This document shows, piece by piece, positions 36,027-48,600 of a stretch of 64,000 bases of DNA (position 1 is its first letter; the number at the start of each line of letters is the position of its first letter). The position numbers were made by a program, and so were the translations under genes. The stretch is from positions 23,001,090-23,065,089 of the forward strand of contig OY741265.1 in the NCBI GenBank assembly GCA_963514095.1. Direction: 5' to 3'. This stretch comes from Eutrigla gurnardus. Its lineage: Eukaryota; Chordata; Actinopteri; Perciformes; Triglidae. Below the pieces are notes generated by a model that worked only from the letters and a program-made list of their open reading frames with translations, ran no database searches and was not told the origin of the DNA.

Positions 36027-37730
36027 GGCCACTTACGTAAACTGGAAGCAGCGGGGCATTAACAACAAATGCACCCAGAACCTGCTTGAACACGGGTGAT
36101 TTGATATCAATGGGTTAGGGTCAGGGGTTAATCAATCTGTTACAAATGAATTGCTTTAAGTAGAATAATAGTAATTTTAGATAAAAAAAAAAATAATAAT
36201 AATAACAAAATAAAAAAAACACAATGTGATTTTCACAAGGTTAAATTACATAAACCCAGTGACTTAACAGTCTTGTAGAGTGTCTTTATACACCGTTTTT
36301 AACATGAATGGCAGTGTACGGCGGTTAAAACAGGTAGGCTGAGATCTACTAAAGTAAACACTGCAGACACTGATGCACACAAGGTGTGTTGAAGACAGGA
36401 GAAATGTCTGCTCATGGAGAGAAGTCAGAATTAGGCTGGTATGGCACCTGAGGTGGCTCTGATGATGTTGGATCTCTGATGTCCAAAATGGCAGCAGTTT
36501 ACCAGATGATATACAGCTTACAACAGATAAACAGGACAGCTTACAAAAAGTAAGCTTAATGTGTCATTATCTTTTGTTAAGAAAGTGGCATGTTCTCATT
36601 CCAATAAACACACAGTACAAACTGAACTGGTTATTATCTTGTGGCACGCCCATGCATTGTCTCTAATTGGTCTTATGACTGGAGGTTAATACTACGTCAC
36701 TGGTGGTGAATTCCGTTTCATCTGTTGATGATTGGTTACCCTTCAAATTGCATGACAAAAACAACAACGCAAGTCATTACACACAGCTATTGATGGGAAG
36801 CAACAGCCATACTGGATAGTCAGACAACAAACTCTTGCAGAAAGTCTTGCAGAACAGACAGTCACTTGAACAGTATTTATACCAAACTTTCAAAAACAAA
36901 TTCACATGAACAACATAATCAGCAGAAATACATATTAAATGTCTGAAAAGGAGTAGGAAGAATGCACTTGTATGGTCCGACCTCCTTCTACAAAACTCAA
37001 ACAATGAACTCAATATTTACAACAAGGAAGATATAACTGAACGGTTGAATTCACCAAATTTCACATAGATACTGATATTGATTCTGTACATGAGTGAATT
37101 GTCAGTTTTGCTATCTGCTGATTGTAAACTGTGATAGGACCTAACTGTAACTAAAGGAGCGGTTTAAAAAACAGCATGCAACAACATCAGCCTTGTAAAT
37201 CACTTCTTTCTGCCCCTCAAAACAGTTTCCATTGTGATGTGAGCTTTTTGCAGCGCTTTTTTGAAATTCTGTGCATGTGTCACCCAATTGATGCGTTAGT
37301 GTGTCATCACTCATCAGATGAATGTATTTGAAATGTTGCGCATGAGTGGTAAAGTTGGTGAAGACGTATTTTCATTAATATGTGGTTTCTTATTTTGCAG
37401 TGCTTTGAGCTCCCGGGGCCACCATACAAAGTAAAATGTTGCTTACGGATTTAAGGTAGCAAACTATCCTAGAAGACGAGCATTTCAAGGTGTTTCCTTT
37501 GGCTCACATCTGGCGTCAAATTAAAAATGCACTGTTTGATATAGGTTGATTTCAGATTTGCTGACCTAATGAATATAAAACAGGGGTCACAGAGATTTGA
37601 GACATACTAACAACTCGTCCATAATGACCCAACATGTTCTCACATCTGAATTCCCAGGTGAAATTCTGCAGTTCCAACACAAATGAACCATCAGTTTCAG
37701 TTTTGTGAGTCTTAATGGATTATTTCAATA
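36027..37730. other. Intergenic DNA without a recognised gene
   Basis: AT-rich with a short A-rich stretch near 36180. No exon-like frame with splice context and no repeat that I can name. Confidence 0.4.
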
Positions 37731-37734
37731 TCAG

Positions 37735-38434
37735 AATCAGAATCAGAATCAGCTTTAATGGCCAAGCAAGTGTGAACACAAACAAGGAATTTGACTCTGC
37801 CTTTTTGTCGCTCTCAGTATACATACACACAGAAATAGACATAGCCTACAGCTAAAAACAAGGATAACATAATGAATAAAGATACTCACAAACATTTGAC
37901 TATAATAGGGCCTACACAAGTATACGTTAAAGCACAGGAACTGTAAATAGTATGACATGAGTGGAATGGTCCACAGGGCAAAGGGTTCTGGAATAACTAT
38001 GGAATTATTAATATAACAGGTTGCTATAGATGGATAGTAACTGTTCATCATAGTGACAGCAGGAAGGGAAACTGTTCCTGTGTCTAGTGGCCAATAAGAG
38101 GGGAGAAGTTGGAACAGGTGATGTCCTGCTTCCTGACTCTGGAGGTGCACAGGTCCTGAATGGAGGGCAGGCTGGCACCGATGATCTTTTCTGCAGACTT
38201 GACTGTCTGTTGTAGTCTGTTCCTTTCCTGTTTGGTGGCTGATCCAAACCAGACAGTGTAAAACTGGATCAGTAGCCCCTGGCGCAGGAAGATCCTCTGC
38301 TGGGCCTTTTTGATGACTGTGTTGATCTTGGACTCCCACTTCAAGTCCCGGGAGATTGCAGATCCCAGAAACCTAAAGGGGTCAACAGCCGACACGATGC
38401 TAGCCTTAGTCTTGACCAAAGACAAGTTTGAACA
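37735..38434 (-). mobile_element. Rex/CR1-type LINE 3' end
   Basis: The minus strand encodes the end of a LINE reverse transcriptase with PFRFLGSAISRDLKWESK, IKKAQQRIFLRQ, WFGSATKQERNRLQQTV and SAEKIIGASLPSIQDL, with frame breaks after that. The element closes with the 3' repeat tcagaatcagaatcag near 37732-37750, common at the ends of these fish LINEs. It is truncated at its 5' side near 38434. Confidence 0.85.
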
Positions 38435-38529
38435 TCCATCCATCCGGAACCCAGGACCGACCCGGGAATCAAACCCGGGTCCCTCTTGCTGTGAGGCAAC
38501 AGTGCTACCCACTACACCACCGTGCAGCC
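38434..38529 (-). mobile_element. tRNA-derived SINE inserted at the LINE 5' end
   Basis: The minus strand reads gcacggtggtgtagtgggta (A-box side) then gggtttgattcccgggt (B-box). It is flanked by an exact 11 bp direct repeat caagtttgaac at 38423-38433 and 38530-38540, which defines the insertion. Confidence 0.9.
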
Positions 38530-38540
38530 CAAGTTTGAAC

Positions 38541-41485
38541 AATGTATTTTAAATATATGCATGAGCTAGGATTCACAACTGTCCAAACTGTCAACTGTCT
38601 CGCTTTATATGGCCATAAAGGAAGTAAAATCAATATGGCGCATGGGGCAAGCTTGGATTGTGGAATGGGGTATTGTCATGACAATGAGTGTGCTGTAAAT
38701 GCCTTGGGGAATTCCATCCATCCATGCATTATAGGCGAAATGAGATGAGCCGAGCTCTGTATGAACAGAGCTAGCCGGTGAGGCAGAAATGACAGTGACG
38801 TTGTGAAGACTACCTGGGCGACGCGCCACCGATGGAGCTCAAAGCTCAAAGTGTAGATCCGAAGAGGATAGAAAGCCGGTAGTTGCTCATATGAGGCTGC
38901 CATTGTATGCATTGACATGTTTACACAGCAACTTCACTTCCACCGGCCTCGTGACGTCTCTTTCATTCCACAAAGCCGGGATACTTTGGGATACTCTCAG
39001 GTCATCTTGCCGTTTATCATTGTCTTAATGTAATATAATGCAAATCCTCAGAAATGTATTCCTTGAAACATGCAACCTCATTAATCTGTATTTTTAGTTC
39101 AGGTCTGTCTCAACTGCAAGAACATTCGTAGCCACACCCACCTCAAACAATTAACGAGTTGCTGCTTTAACTTCTAATTCATCATAGTTGACAGATGAAT
39201 CACCTCAGACTATGTGTGTTGCATAATAACCTCCCCTGCAAATAATATTTTAACACATGGGTAGATGGAGTGGAAAGCCTCCCAGCATGCACAGGGGCAT
39301 CATGTCTCTGTAACATTACTCCTATTGTTGTTTGACATTTGTCTTTAATGGTTCTACAGGTGATCTGTACTTATTTCAGTCAGTTGTAATAGCAAATAGA
39401 GTTACGCGGTCAGAAGAGGACGCAGGAGGACTTCATTGATTTTATTGGTGAAATAGATTACAGACAGACAAGCAGAAAACATTGTCCTTGTCGAGGACCT
39501 GACAAGGGATGGAGGAAAATGGGCTGGTTAAATATCTTAAGGACAGACAAGGAAAGTTGAGACAGGTGAGTGGGGAAGGCCAATTAACTGCAGGAACAGT
39601 TGGAACAGGTGAAGGACAAAGAGACAGACTGTGTTCTAAGTGCCTGTTTCCAGCTGCCACCTGAGGCTCACCTTCCAGGCCCTGCTTGATCTAGTCTCCA
39701 TGTCCCCATTCCCTCCTTGGAACCCTGTGTGCTTGACCACCTGACTGCAGTACAATAAGAATACAAAGCTAATGATAGAGCCCGAGGCTTTATCTTGTTG
39801 ACCCAGTAGTCTATGTGTTCCCCTGCCTGATGGACACAAGGTAAAACATTTGGAACACAGATATTTAAAATCTGTGCTATACACTATTCAAACACCAACC
39901 AAGGCTGAAGACTGTAACCTGGTTCTGTTTCAGGATGAAGCCAAATGGATCTTCTCCCCATAATGTAAGCTGGAGAGGTTCTTCCATTCACTGCAACTTA
40001 GGGGACAAATATGGTAACATATAAGATATAATGTTCCAAGTCTTACTTTCAATAGCATAAAGCAAGCTCCAAATATGTTTTACTATACAGAAATTAGGAT
40101 ATATTTGTTAGTTTGTAAATTAATGGACAGAAGAACACAAACTGTTACGAAAGAGAAACACAAAACTTGACCTTGCCTTACTTGTTTGACAACTTGACCT
40201 TGTCAAGTGGTTAATTTGGTTGCCTGTCAGGATATTCAACATTTTTAAACCTCTTCCCAGTATAACTTGGCTGTGACGTCTAAAAACATACCAAGCATCA
40301 TTGTGCCACTTACCACCTCTGGCACCAATACAATCTCCAGTGCACAGGCAGAGGCAACACAGGCCTGTAGCTCACAGGGATATCTTCCCCAGCACTGACT
40401 GAGCACTGCCAGTCAGCCTCCGAGGATAACCGCCTGTACCTCAACCGGAAAGGTAAGTGAATGACGATAACAATAATGATGGGGGCAGTGGTGGTTGCGA
40501 TTAATAGTATATGCTACAGGTGGGTCTCACCAGAGGCCCTACGGTAAATTAGTAAGACTTAATATTGCAATCCCATATATTGCAATTTATTACCTTTTTT
40601 CAACTGCAAATTATGTCGTTTGTCAACGTGTTTTATCTCTTAAGTAGGGCTGCACCTAACGATTTTATTTTTTTTAAATAAATTAATCTAACAACTGATT
40701 TATTGATACATTTTTTAAAGTCCTGTTTAATGACATGGCTTTATTTAGTCACTGGATTAATATGCAGTTAAGATAATCACATGCACATCGCAAAGGGAAG
40801 TATTTGTAGCGCTTGTCACAACAGTCTGTAATGTTAGTTGAAGACATTTTCTCAGTCATAACAGTAAGCAGAAACAGCATTGTGTTACCATGTGTGGTGC
40901 CAAAATGACTTGACATGAGGGGATGAAGAAACATTGTGTTGTCTTGTGGCCACTGCTGTCAAAGCGCTCCATTTGCATTCACTTTTGGAAGCGTTCGTGC
41001 ATCACAGTTGCTGTACTGTAATAAGCCATTTCCAGTTAGCAGAGTTTACAGAGCAGCATATGTGTTTCTGTGAAAAATACTTCCACACTTTGGAGGGTCG
41101 CGCACGTTATGCAAATCAATGTATTTTGTCCCAGAATGACTAATAATAACGTCTTCACTTGGTTCATCTCACTTCAATAATTTTTATTGCAGCAAAATAT
41201 ATATCCAAGCAGACTGACCAACACTACTGCTTCCTGCCAAGCCTGCTGCCTTTACCTATGGCCGCACAAGAAAAAACTGTTTATATAATAAATACAACTT
41301 GCCACGCAAAATATCATGATGCTATGCTGTATCAAAAGTAAAATGTATGATATTCATGAGATAATATGAACAATTGAAAATAAAGAAAACAAAAGAAAAG
41401 CTGTATGGAAATAGCAATATTCAGTAATACTTCCTCAATTGTGAAAACAGTTTTTTTTTTACCTTTTTCAAAAATGAGTTGATGC
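38541..41485. other. Intergenic DNA without a recognised gene
   Basis: Several frames of 60-80 codons occur but none shows family motifs or paired splice sites. A few T-rich and purine-rich stretches. I see nothing to annotate. Confidence 0.4.
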
Positions 41486-41497
41486 CCTAAACGGATT

Positions 41498-42082
41498 TTC
41501 CATCCATCGTCTACCGCTTATCCTGTATTCAGGGTCGCAGGGGGGCTGGAGCCGATCCCAGCTGTCATTGGGCGAAGGGTACACCCTGGACAGGTCGCCA
41601 TTCTATCACAGGGCTGATGTAGAGACAAACAACCATTCACACTCACATTCACACTTAGGGGCAATTTAGAATCATCAATGAATCTATCCCCATCCTGCAT
41701 GTCTTTGGACTGTGGGAGGAAGCCGGAGAACCCGGAGAGAACCCACGCTTACACGGGGAGAACATGCAAACTCCACAGAGAAGGAACCCAAACCCAACCC
41801 GAGAATCGAACCTGGGACCCTCTCGCTGTGGTAGCCACTACATTTACATTTACATTTAAGTCATTTAGCAGACGCTTTTGTCCAAAGCGACTTACAATAA
41901 GTACATTTGTCAAAAGAAGGAAACAAAGAAACCACAACATATCATTGCCGATAAAGTAAGAGCTAAAAATAGAACAAGTGTTAGATCCTAGTCTGAGTAA
42001 AGTAGTAGCTGTTCAGCAAAAAATACCATAAGAGCAACAGTGCTATGGTCAGAGTGCTATAGCTACACCACCATGCAGCCCA
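41498..42082 (-). mobile_element. tRNA-derived SINE with RTE-like tail, interrupted
   Basis: The minus strand starts with ctgcatggtggtgtag (head), is broken by an insert, then continues with ccaggttcgattctcgg (B-box) and a body containing the familiar fish stretches catgttctccccgtgt and ccacagtccaaagacatgca. It ends at gatggatgg. It is flanked by a 12 bp direct repeat with one mismatch (cctaaacggatt at 41486-41497, cctaaatggatt at 42083-42094). Confidence 0.87.
41842..42062 (-). mobile_element. L2-tailed short element nested in the SINE
   Basis: Splits the SINE precisely and duplicates ctac (41838-41841 and 42063-42066). It is nearly the same sequence as 14041-14236 over its length. Confidence 0.85.
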
Positions 42083-42094
42083 CCTAAATGGATT

Positions 42095-42614
42095 ACGGAA
42101 ACATAATTTACATCTGATGTGATAAACATTTACCTCACATGACTGATCAGCTCTTTCTGCTGTTTTCTCTGGAAAACATCAAACAGTATAGCTGACATAA
42201 ATTGACAATTTTAACTACCCCAACTGAAACAAATTCCAGAAGACCTCTCTCCATTTTTCTATTGTAGATGGTTAGATTTTGCAACCTCTCAATTTTGGTA
42301 GATAACAGCATAGCCCATAGCACCAACTTCCAACCAAACTACGCTAGTTTATTTGCTCCAAACCAGTTGATGGAAACACTGCAAATTCACATTGCTTTTA
42401 CTTTTGCCACATTTCAAAAGTTGCTGAAAATTAGCTTGACAATTGAATGTAAACACAGGTAGCCTACTACTTCTGGATTGTCAACCAGCCAAAGTCAAGA
42501 CACTTGAAATCTAATAATCTAATTAAATTTCAAACCTTACAAATGGTAGGATGCAGATTGTCAAAATATCTCTTTTGTCTTATTCAGCAATTGTGTGTCT
42601 TCCAGATTTCCTGG
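42095..42614 (+). promoter_or_regulatory. 5' flank of the DMBT1-like gene
   Basis: About 500 bases of AT-rich DNA before the signal-peptide exon. It may hold the promoter or an upstream untranslated exon. No specific site can be supported. Confidence 0.3.
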
Positions 42615-45600
42615 ATGTGGCCCATGATGAGGTCTCTGGGGATCCTGTTGCTTCTGCTAATCCAGACTTTAACAGGATGGACAGGTAGAGTAATTAGTGT
42701 CTGAAATATTATCAGGTTAAAAATCAAGCTAAAATTCCTACTTAAAACGGCATGAATCTAAATTAAATAATTTCTTGTAATCTAAAGGGAGACACAGGAG
42801 GTGTCGATTATTATCCATAGATAATTACCACCCTACTGTGCAGTCCCCATGTTTGCAGTCAGATTTTAGCATCTTTCTGCTAATTGTTTTGGTATTACAG
42901 CCAGTAACTTCATTAAGTTTCACTCTTGCCACTGTCATCAACCTTGTATACAGCCTTGGGAGGCGGTTGTTTTCAGTGGCAAAGCTCTGACAAACCTACC
43001 AGGACAAAAAAAAGTTGATGCATGTCCATTGTGTTCTCAGCTTGCTCTGCTGCCTCCAAGTGGCCATAAAGATCACTAAATGGCACTTTGAAATTGCACA
43101 TGCATGGAACAAATGTGAAGAATATGCTCATGTTGACTTTTAGACAGTAAAATATGAAAATGATGTCCCTTTATGTAAAGACATAAGACATTGATGGACA
43201 TTTTCTTCATATATATATATATATATATGAAAATGTAGGTGGAGCGTGGCAGGGCTGAAGAGAAGGAAAGGAGGACAGGAGGAAACAAAGGGTTTGGGCT
43301 GATTGCACTGTTGTGGATCACTGTCATGTGAGCAGTCTGTATGGCTGTAGTGGCCAATATGGAGATGGGGGGAGTTGGGGTGCCCAATGTAGGTAGGAAA
43401 CGATTGAGGGATGCATGTGCATGGGAAGTTTGTGAAGCTTAGGACAAGAATGAGTGAGGAAAAAGATTTCTCTGGAACAGAAGGAGCTTGGAGAGGGTGA
43501 TTTATAACCAGAGAGAAATTACTCAGAAATGTAACTGTAATGAACACGTTGGTTTCCCAAACGAAGTGGCTGAGATACAGGATAAGATTGATATATCCTG
43601 GCTGTTAGCCTGGTCTCCCTATTGCCAAGTAGCTATAGCTACATGTTAGCAAATAAGTGCCCAATTACACATCCATGAGATGTGTGAGTCAACTTGCCTT
43701 TTAGCTGCAGCTAACACTGGCTTGTCAGAGCTTGTTTTATATGGGGGTAGTGGAACTCAACTGGCTTGATAACTAATAGAAAGTATAAACAAAGTTGAAC
43801 GATGCATAAGGAATTCTGAGTGGGTCTGCCATAATTAGTTTTATTTTATCATATTGTTTAATGGTGTTACACTGCAACCTGCAGCTGCATGTGGGTTGAC
43901 AAAGATTTTGCTTTCATTTTAACCAGTAATTGCCACAACAAACACACCTTCAACCACACCTGCTTCAACCACACCTGCTCCAACCACAGATGCTCCAACC
44001 ACACCTGCTCCAACTTCTCTAGTGAGACTTGGCAATGTTAACGGTAGCTGCTCTGGCAGAGTTGAGATCTTCCATGATGGCCGTTGGGGAACGGTGTGTG
44101 ACGACAGTTGGGATTTGAATGATGCCCGTGTGGTTTGTCGACAAGTGGGCTGTGGAAGGGCTCTGCTGGCACCACGACGTGCACATTTTGGACAAGGAAG
44201 GGGACCAATCTGGTTAGATGAAGTCGGATGCTTAGGAAATGAACTATCAATATCACACTGTGCACATGGTGGATTCGGGATCCATGATTGTTCTCATTCA
44301 GAAGATGCTGGTGTCACCTGTGAAGGTAAATGTGTTGCACACTCTCAGAACACTGCAGTTTGTATTGGGAATATTAAAATAAAGAAGGAACCTTATATCC
44401 CGATACTCATATACAGAATAGTCGAGCCACATTTACAACTATAATTGAAGTCTCTGAAGTATAATTTCTACAATAGAGAATGGGGATCCTCCTCCACTGC
44501 TATAAGCAAAAATATACAACTACAGCATTTAGTTGCCTTCCGAACATTTATTTCTAAATAAAAGAACGGAATAGTGGCTGGATTAAAGCATGAAGTACAG
44601 TGATATTGTAAAAGGTTGGATTTTGCTTGCTACTTCTGCAATTGTAACCTGCAGGTTCCATGTGGGTTGATTAATATTTTTCCTTCACTTCAACCAGAAA
44701 TAACCACAACAACCACACTTGTTCCAACCACACTTGCAACCACACCTACTCCGACCACACCTACTCCAACCACAACCACACCTGCTCCAATCTCTCCAGT
44801 GAGACTTGGCCACCTTAATGGTAGCTGCTCTGGCACAGTTGAGATCTTCCACAACGGCCGTTGGGGTACAGTGTGTGACGACAATTGGGATTTGAATGAT
44901 GCCCATGTGGTGTGTCGACAGGTGGGCTGTGGCAGGGCTCTGACAGCACCAGGAAATGCACGTTTTGGACAGGGCAGGGGTCAGATCTGGTTAGATGAAG
45001 TTGGGTGTTTGGGGAATGAGTTATCGATATCACGCTGTGCTCATGGGGGATTCGGGATCCATGATTGTGCTCATTCAGAAGATGCTGGTGTCACCTGTGA
45101 AGGTAAATGTGTTGCACACTCTCAGTACACTGCAGTTTGTATTGGGAATATTAAAATAGAGAAGGAAACTTATATCCCGATACTCATATACAGAATAGTC
45201 ATTTTTGTTTACAACAATGAGCCACATTTACAACTATAATTGAAGTCTCTGAAGTTTAATTTCTACAATAGAGAATGGGCATCCTCTTCCACTGCTATTA
45301 GCAAAAATATACAACTACAGCATCTAGTTGTGTTCAGAACATTTATTTCCACATAAAAGAAACGGAATAGTGGCTGGATTAAAGCATGAAGTACAGTGAT
45401 ATTGTAAAATGTGGATTTTGCTTGCTACTTCTGCAATGGCAACCTGCATGTGCCATGTGGTTTGATTAATATTTTTCCTTCACTTGAACCAGCAATAACC
45501 ACAACAACCACACCTTCTCCAACCACACCTGCAACCACACCTACTCCAACCACAACCACACCTGCTCCAACCACACCTGCAACCACACCTACTACAACCA

Positions 45601-48600
45601 CAACCACTCCTGCTCCAATCTCTCCAGTGAGACTTGGCCACCTTAATGGTAGCTGCTCTGGCACAGTTGAGATCTTCCACAACGGCCGTTGGGGGACAGT
45701 GTGTGATGACAATTGGGATTTGAATGATGCCCATGTGGTGTGTCGACAGGTGGGCTGTGGCAGGGCTCTGACAGCACCAGGAAATGCACGTTTTGGACAG
45801 GGCAGGGGTCAGATCTGGTTAGATGAAGTTGGGTGTTTGGGAAATGAGTTATCGATATCACGCTGTGCTCATGGGGGATTCGGGATCCATGATTGTGCTC
45901 ATTCAGAAGATGCTGGTGTCACCTGTGAAGGTAAATGTGTTGCACACTCTCAGTACACTGCAGTTTGTATTGGGAATGTTAAAATAGAGAAGGAACCTTA
46001 TTTCCCGATACTCATATACAGAATAGTCATTTTTGTTTACAACAATGTGTCACATTTACAACTATAATTGAAGTCTCTGAAGTTTAATTTCTGCAATAGA
46101 GAATGGGCATCCTCTTCCACTGCTATAAGCAAAAATATACAACTACAGCATTTAGTTGTGTTCAGAACATTTCTTTATAAATAGGAGAACGGAATAGTGG
46201 ATGGATTAAAGCATGAACTACAGTGATATTGTAAATATGTGGATTTTGCTTGCTACTTCTGTCATTGTAACCTGCAGGTTCCATGTGGGTTGACGAATAT
46301 TTTTTCCTTCACTTCAACCAGAAATAACCACAACAACCACATCTGCTCCAACCACACCTGCGTCAACCACACCTACTCCGACCACATCTTCTCCAACTAC
46401 ACCTACTCCGACCACACCTTCTCCAACCACACCTGCAACCACAACTACTCCAACCACTCCTGCTCCAATCTCTCCAGTGAGACTTGGCCAGGTTAATGGT
46501 AGCTGCTCTGGAACAGTTGAGATCTTCCACAACGGCCGTTGGGGGACAGTGTGTGACGACAATTGGGATTTGAATGATGCCCATGTGGTGTGTCGACAGG
46601 TGGGCTGTGGCAGGGCTCTGACAGCACCAGGAAATGCACGTTTTGGACAGGGCGGGGGTCAGATCTGGTTAGATGAAGTTGGGTGTTTGGGAAATGAGTT
46701 ATCGATATCACGCTGTGCTCATGGGGGATTTGGGATCCATGATTGTTCTCATTCAGAAGATGCTGGTGTCACCTGTGAAGGTAAATGTGTTGCACACTCT
46801 CAGTACACTGCAGTTTGTATTGGGAATATTAAAATACAGAAGGAACCTTATATCCCGATACTCATATACAGAATAGTCATTTTTGTTTACAACAATGAGA
46901 CACATTTACAACTATAATTGAAGTCTCTGAAGTCTAATTTATACAATAGAGAATGGGCATCCTCTTCCACTGCTATAAGCAAAAATATACAACTACAGCA
47001 TTTAGTTGTGTTCAGAACATTTCTTTATAAATAGGAGAACGGAATAGTGGATGGATTAAAGCATGAACTACAGTGATATTGTAAAAATTTGGATTTTGCT
47101 TGCTACTTCTGTCATTGTAACCTGCAGGTTCCATGTGGGTTGACGAATATTTTTTCCTTCACTTCAACCAGAAATAACCACAACAACCACATCTGCTCCA
47201 ACCACACCTGCGTCAACCACACCTACTCCAACCACATCTTCTCCAACCACCCCTACTCCGACCACACCTTCTCCAACCACACCTACTCCAACCACAACTA
47301 CTCCAACCACTCCTGCTCCAATCTCTCCAGTGAGACTTGGCCAGGTTAATGGTAGCTGCTCTGGCACAGTTGAGATCTTCCACAACGGCCGTTGGGGGAC
47401 AGTGTGTGACGACAATTGGGATTTGAATGATGCCCATGTGGTGTGTCGACAGGTGGGCTGTGGCAGGGCTCTGACAGCACCAGGAAATGCACGTTTTGGA
47501 CAGGGCGGGGGTCAGATCTGGTTAGATGAAGTTGGGTGTTTGGGGAATGAGTTATCGATATCACGCTGTGCTCATGGGGGATTTGGGATCCATGATTGTT
47601 CTCATCCAGAAGATGCTGGTGTCACCTGTGAAGGTAAATGTGTTGCACACTCTCAGTACACTGCAGTTTGTATTGGGAATATTAAAATAGAGAAGGAACC
47701 TTATATCCCGATACTCATATACAGAATAGTCATTTTTGTTTACAACAATGAGACACATTTACAACTATAATTGAAGTCTCTGAAGTCTAATTTATACAAT
47801 AGAGAATGGGCATCCTCTTCCACTGCTATAAGCAAAAATATACAACTACAGCATTTAGTTGTGTTCAGAACATTTATTTCCAAATAAAAGAACGGAATAG
47901 TGGATGGATTAAAGCATGAACTACAGTGATATTGTAAAAATTTGGATTTTGCTTGCTACTTCTGCAATTGCAACCTGCATGTGCCATGTGGGTTAACGAA
48001 TATTTTTCGTTCACTTCAACCAGAAATAACCACAACAACGACACCTGTTCCAACCACATCTGCTCCAACCACACATGCGTCAACCACACCTACTCCGACC
48101 ACACCTTCTCCAACCACACCTACTCCGACCACTCCAGTGAGACGCACTTTGCGGGACCGTTGTGGTACAACTGATATTTGATTATCAATATCTCTGTCAG
48201 TTTAAAGCCTACTTTTGTGAAACTTTTCCAAGGACTTTCTTTTAATTTTCAAAACTTTTTTTTTCATCCCCTTGATTGCAAGATGTATAGAATATATAAT
48301 AAAACAGACTAACACACGTGCTATCTTTGGGACCGTGGCGGGCCCATTAACTCCCATTATAAAACCATAAAATTTGGTTTTTGAAACTGTAATTATTTTC
48401 TCTAAAGCCAGCATCAATGTGACTTCCCAAGCCTCTCCCTTCAAAATAACAGAAAAAAAAGGTTTGAGGTGTGCTGACTTCCTCAAACCACTGGGGGCAG
48501 TAGAGCTAACCACACACAGGGCCCTAGTTTCGTAGACCAGGCGTAGTCGGCGTGCAGCGCACCTGCACCATGCCGACGGGGTGTGTCCGCCTGGACTTTG

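Noticed and set aside
38435..38529. tRNA gene
   Set aside because: It has A- and B-box-like motifs, but the cloverleaf is degenerate and it has target duplications, so it is a SINE head.
44685..45861. Antisense frames rich in Val, Gly and Cys opposite the SRCR linkers
   Set aside because: They mirror the Thr/Pro repeat on the plus strand and recur in every unit; no splice context or family match.
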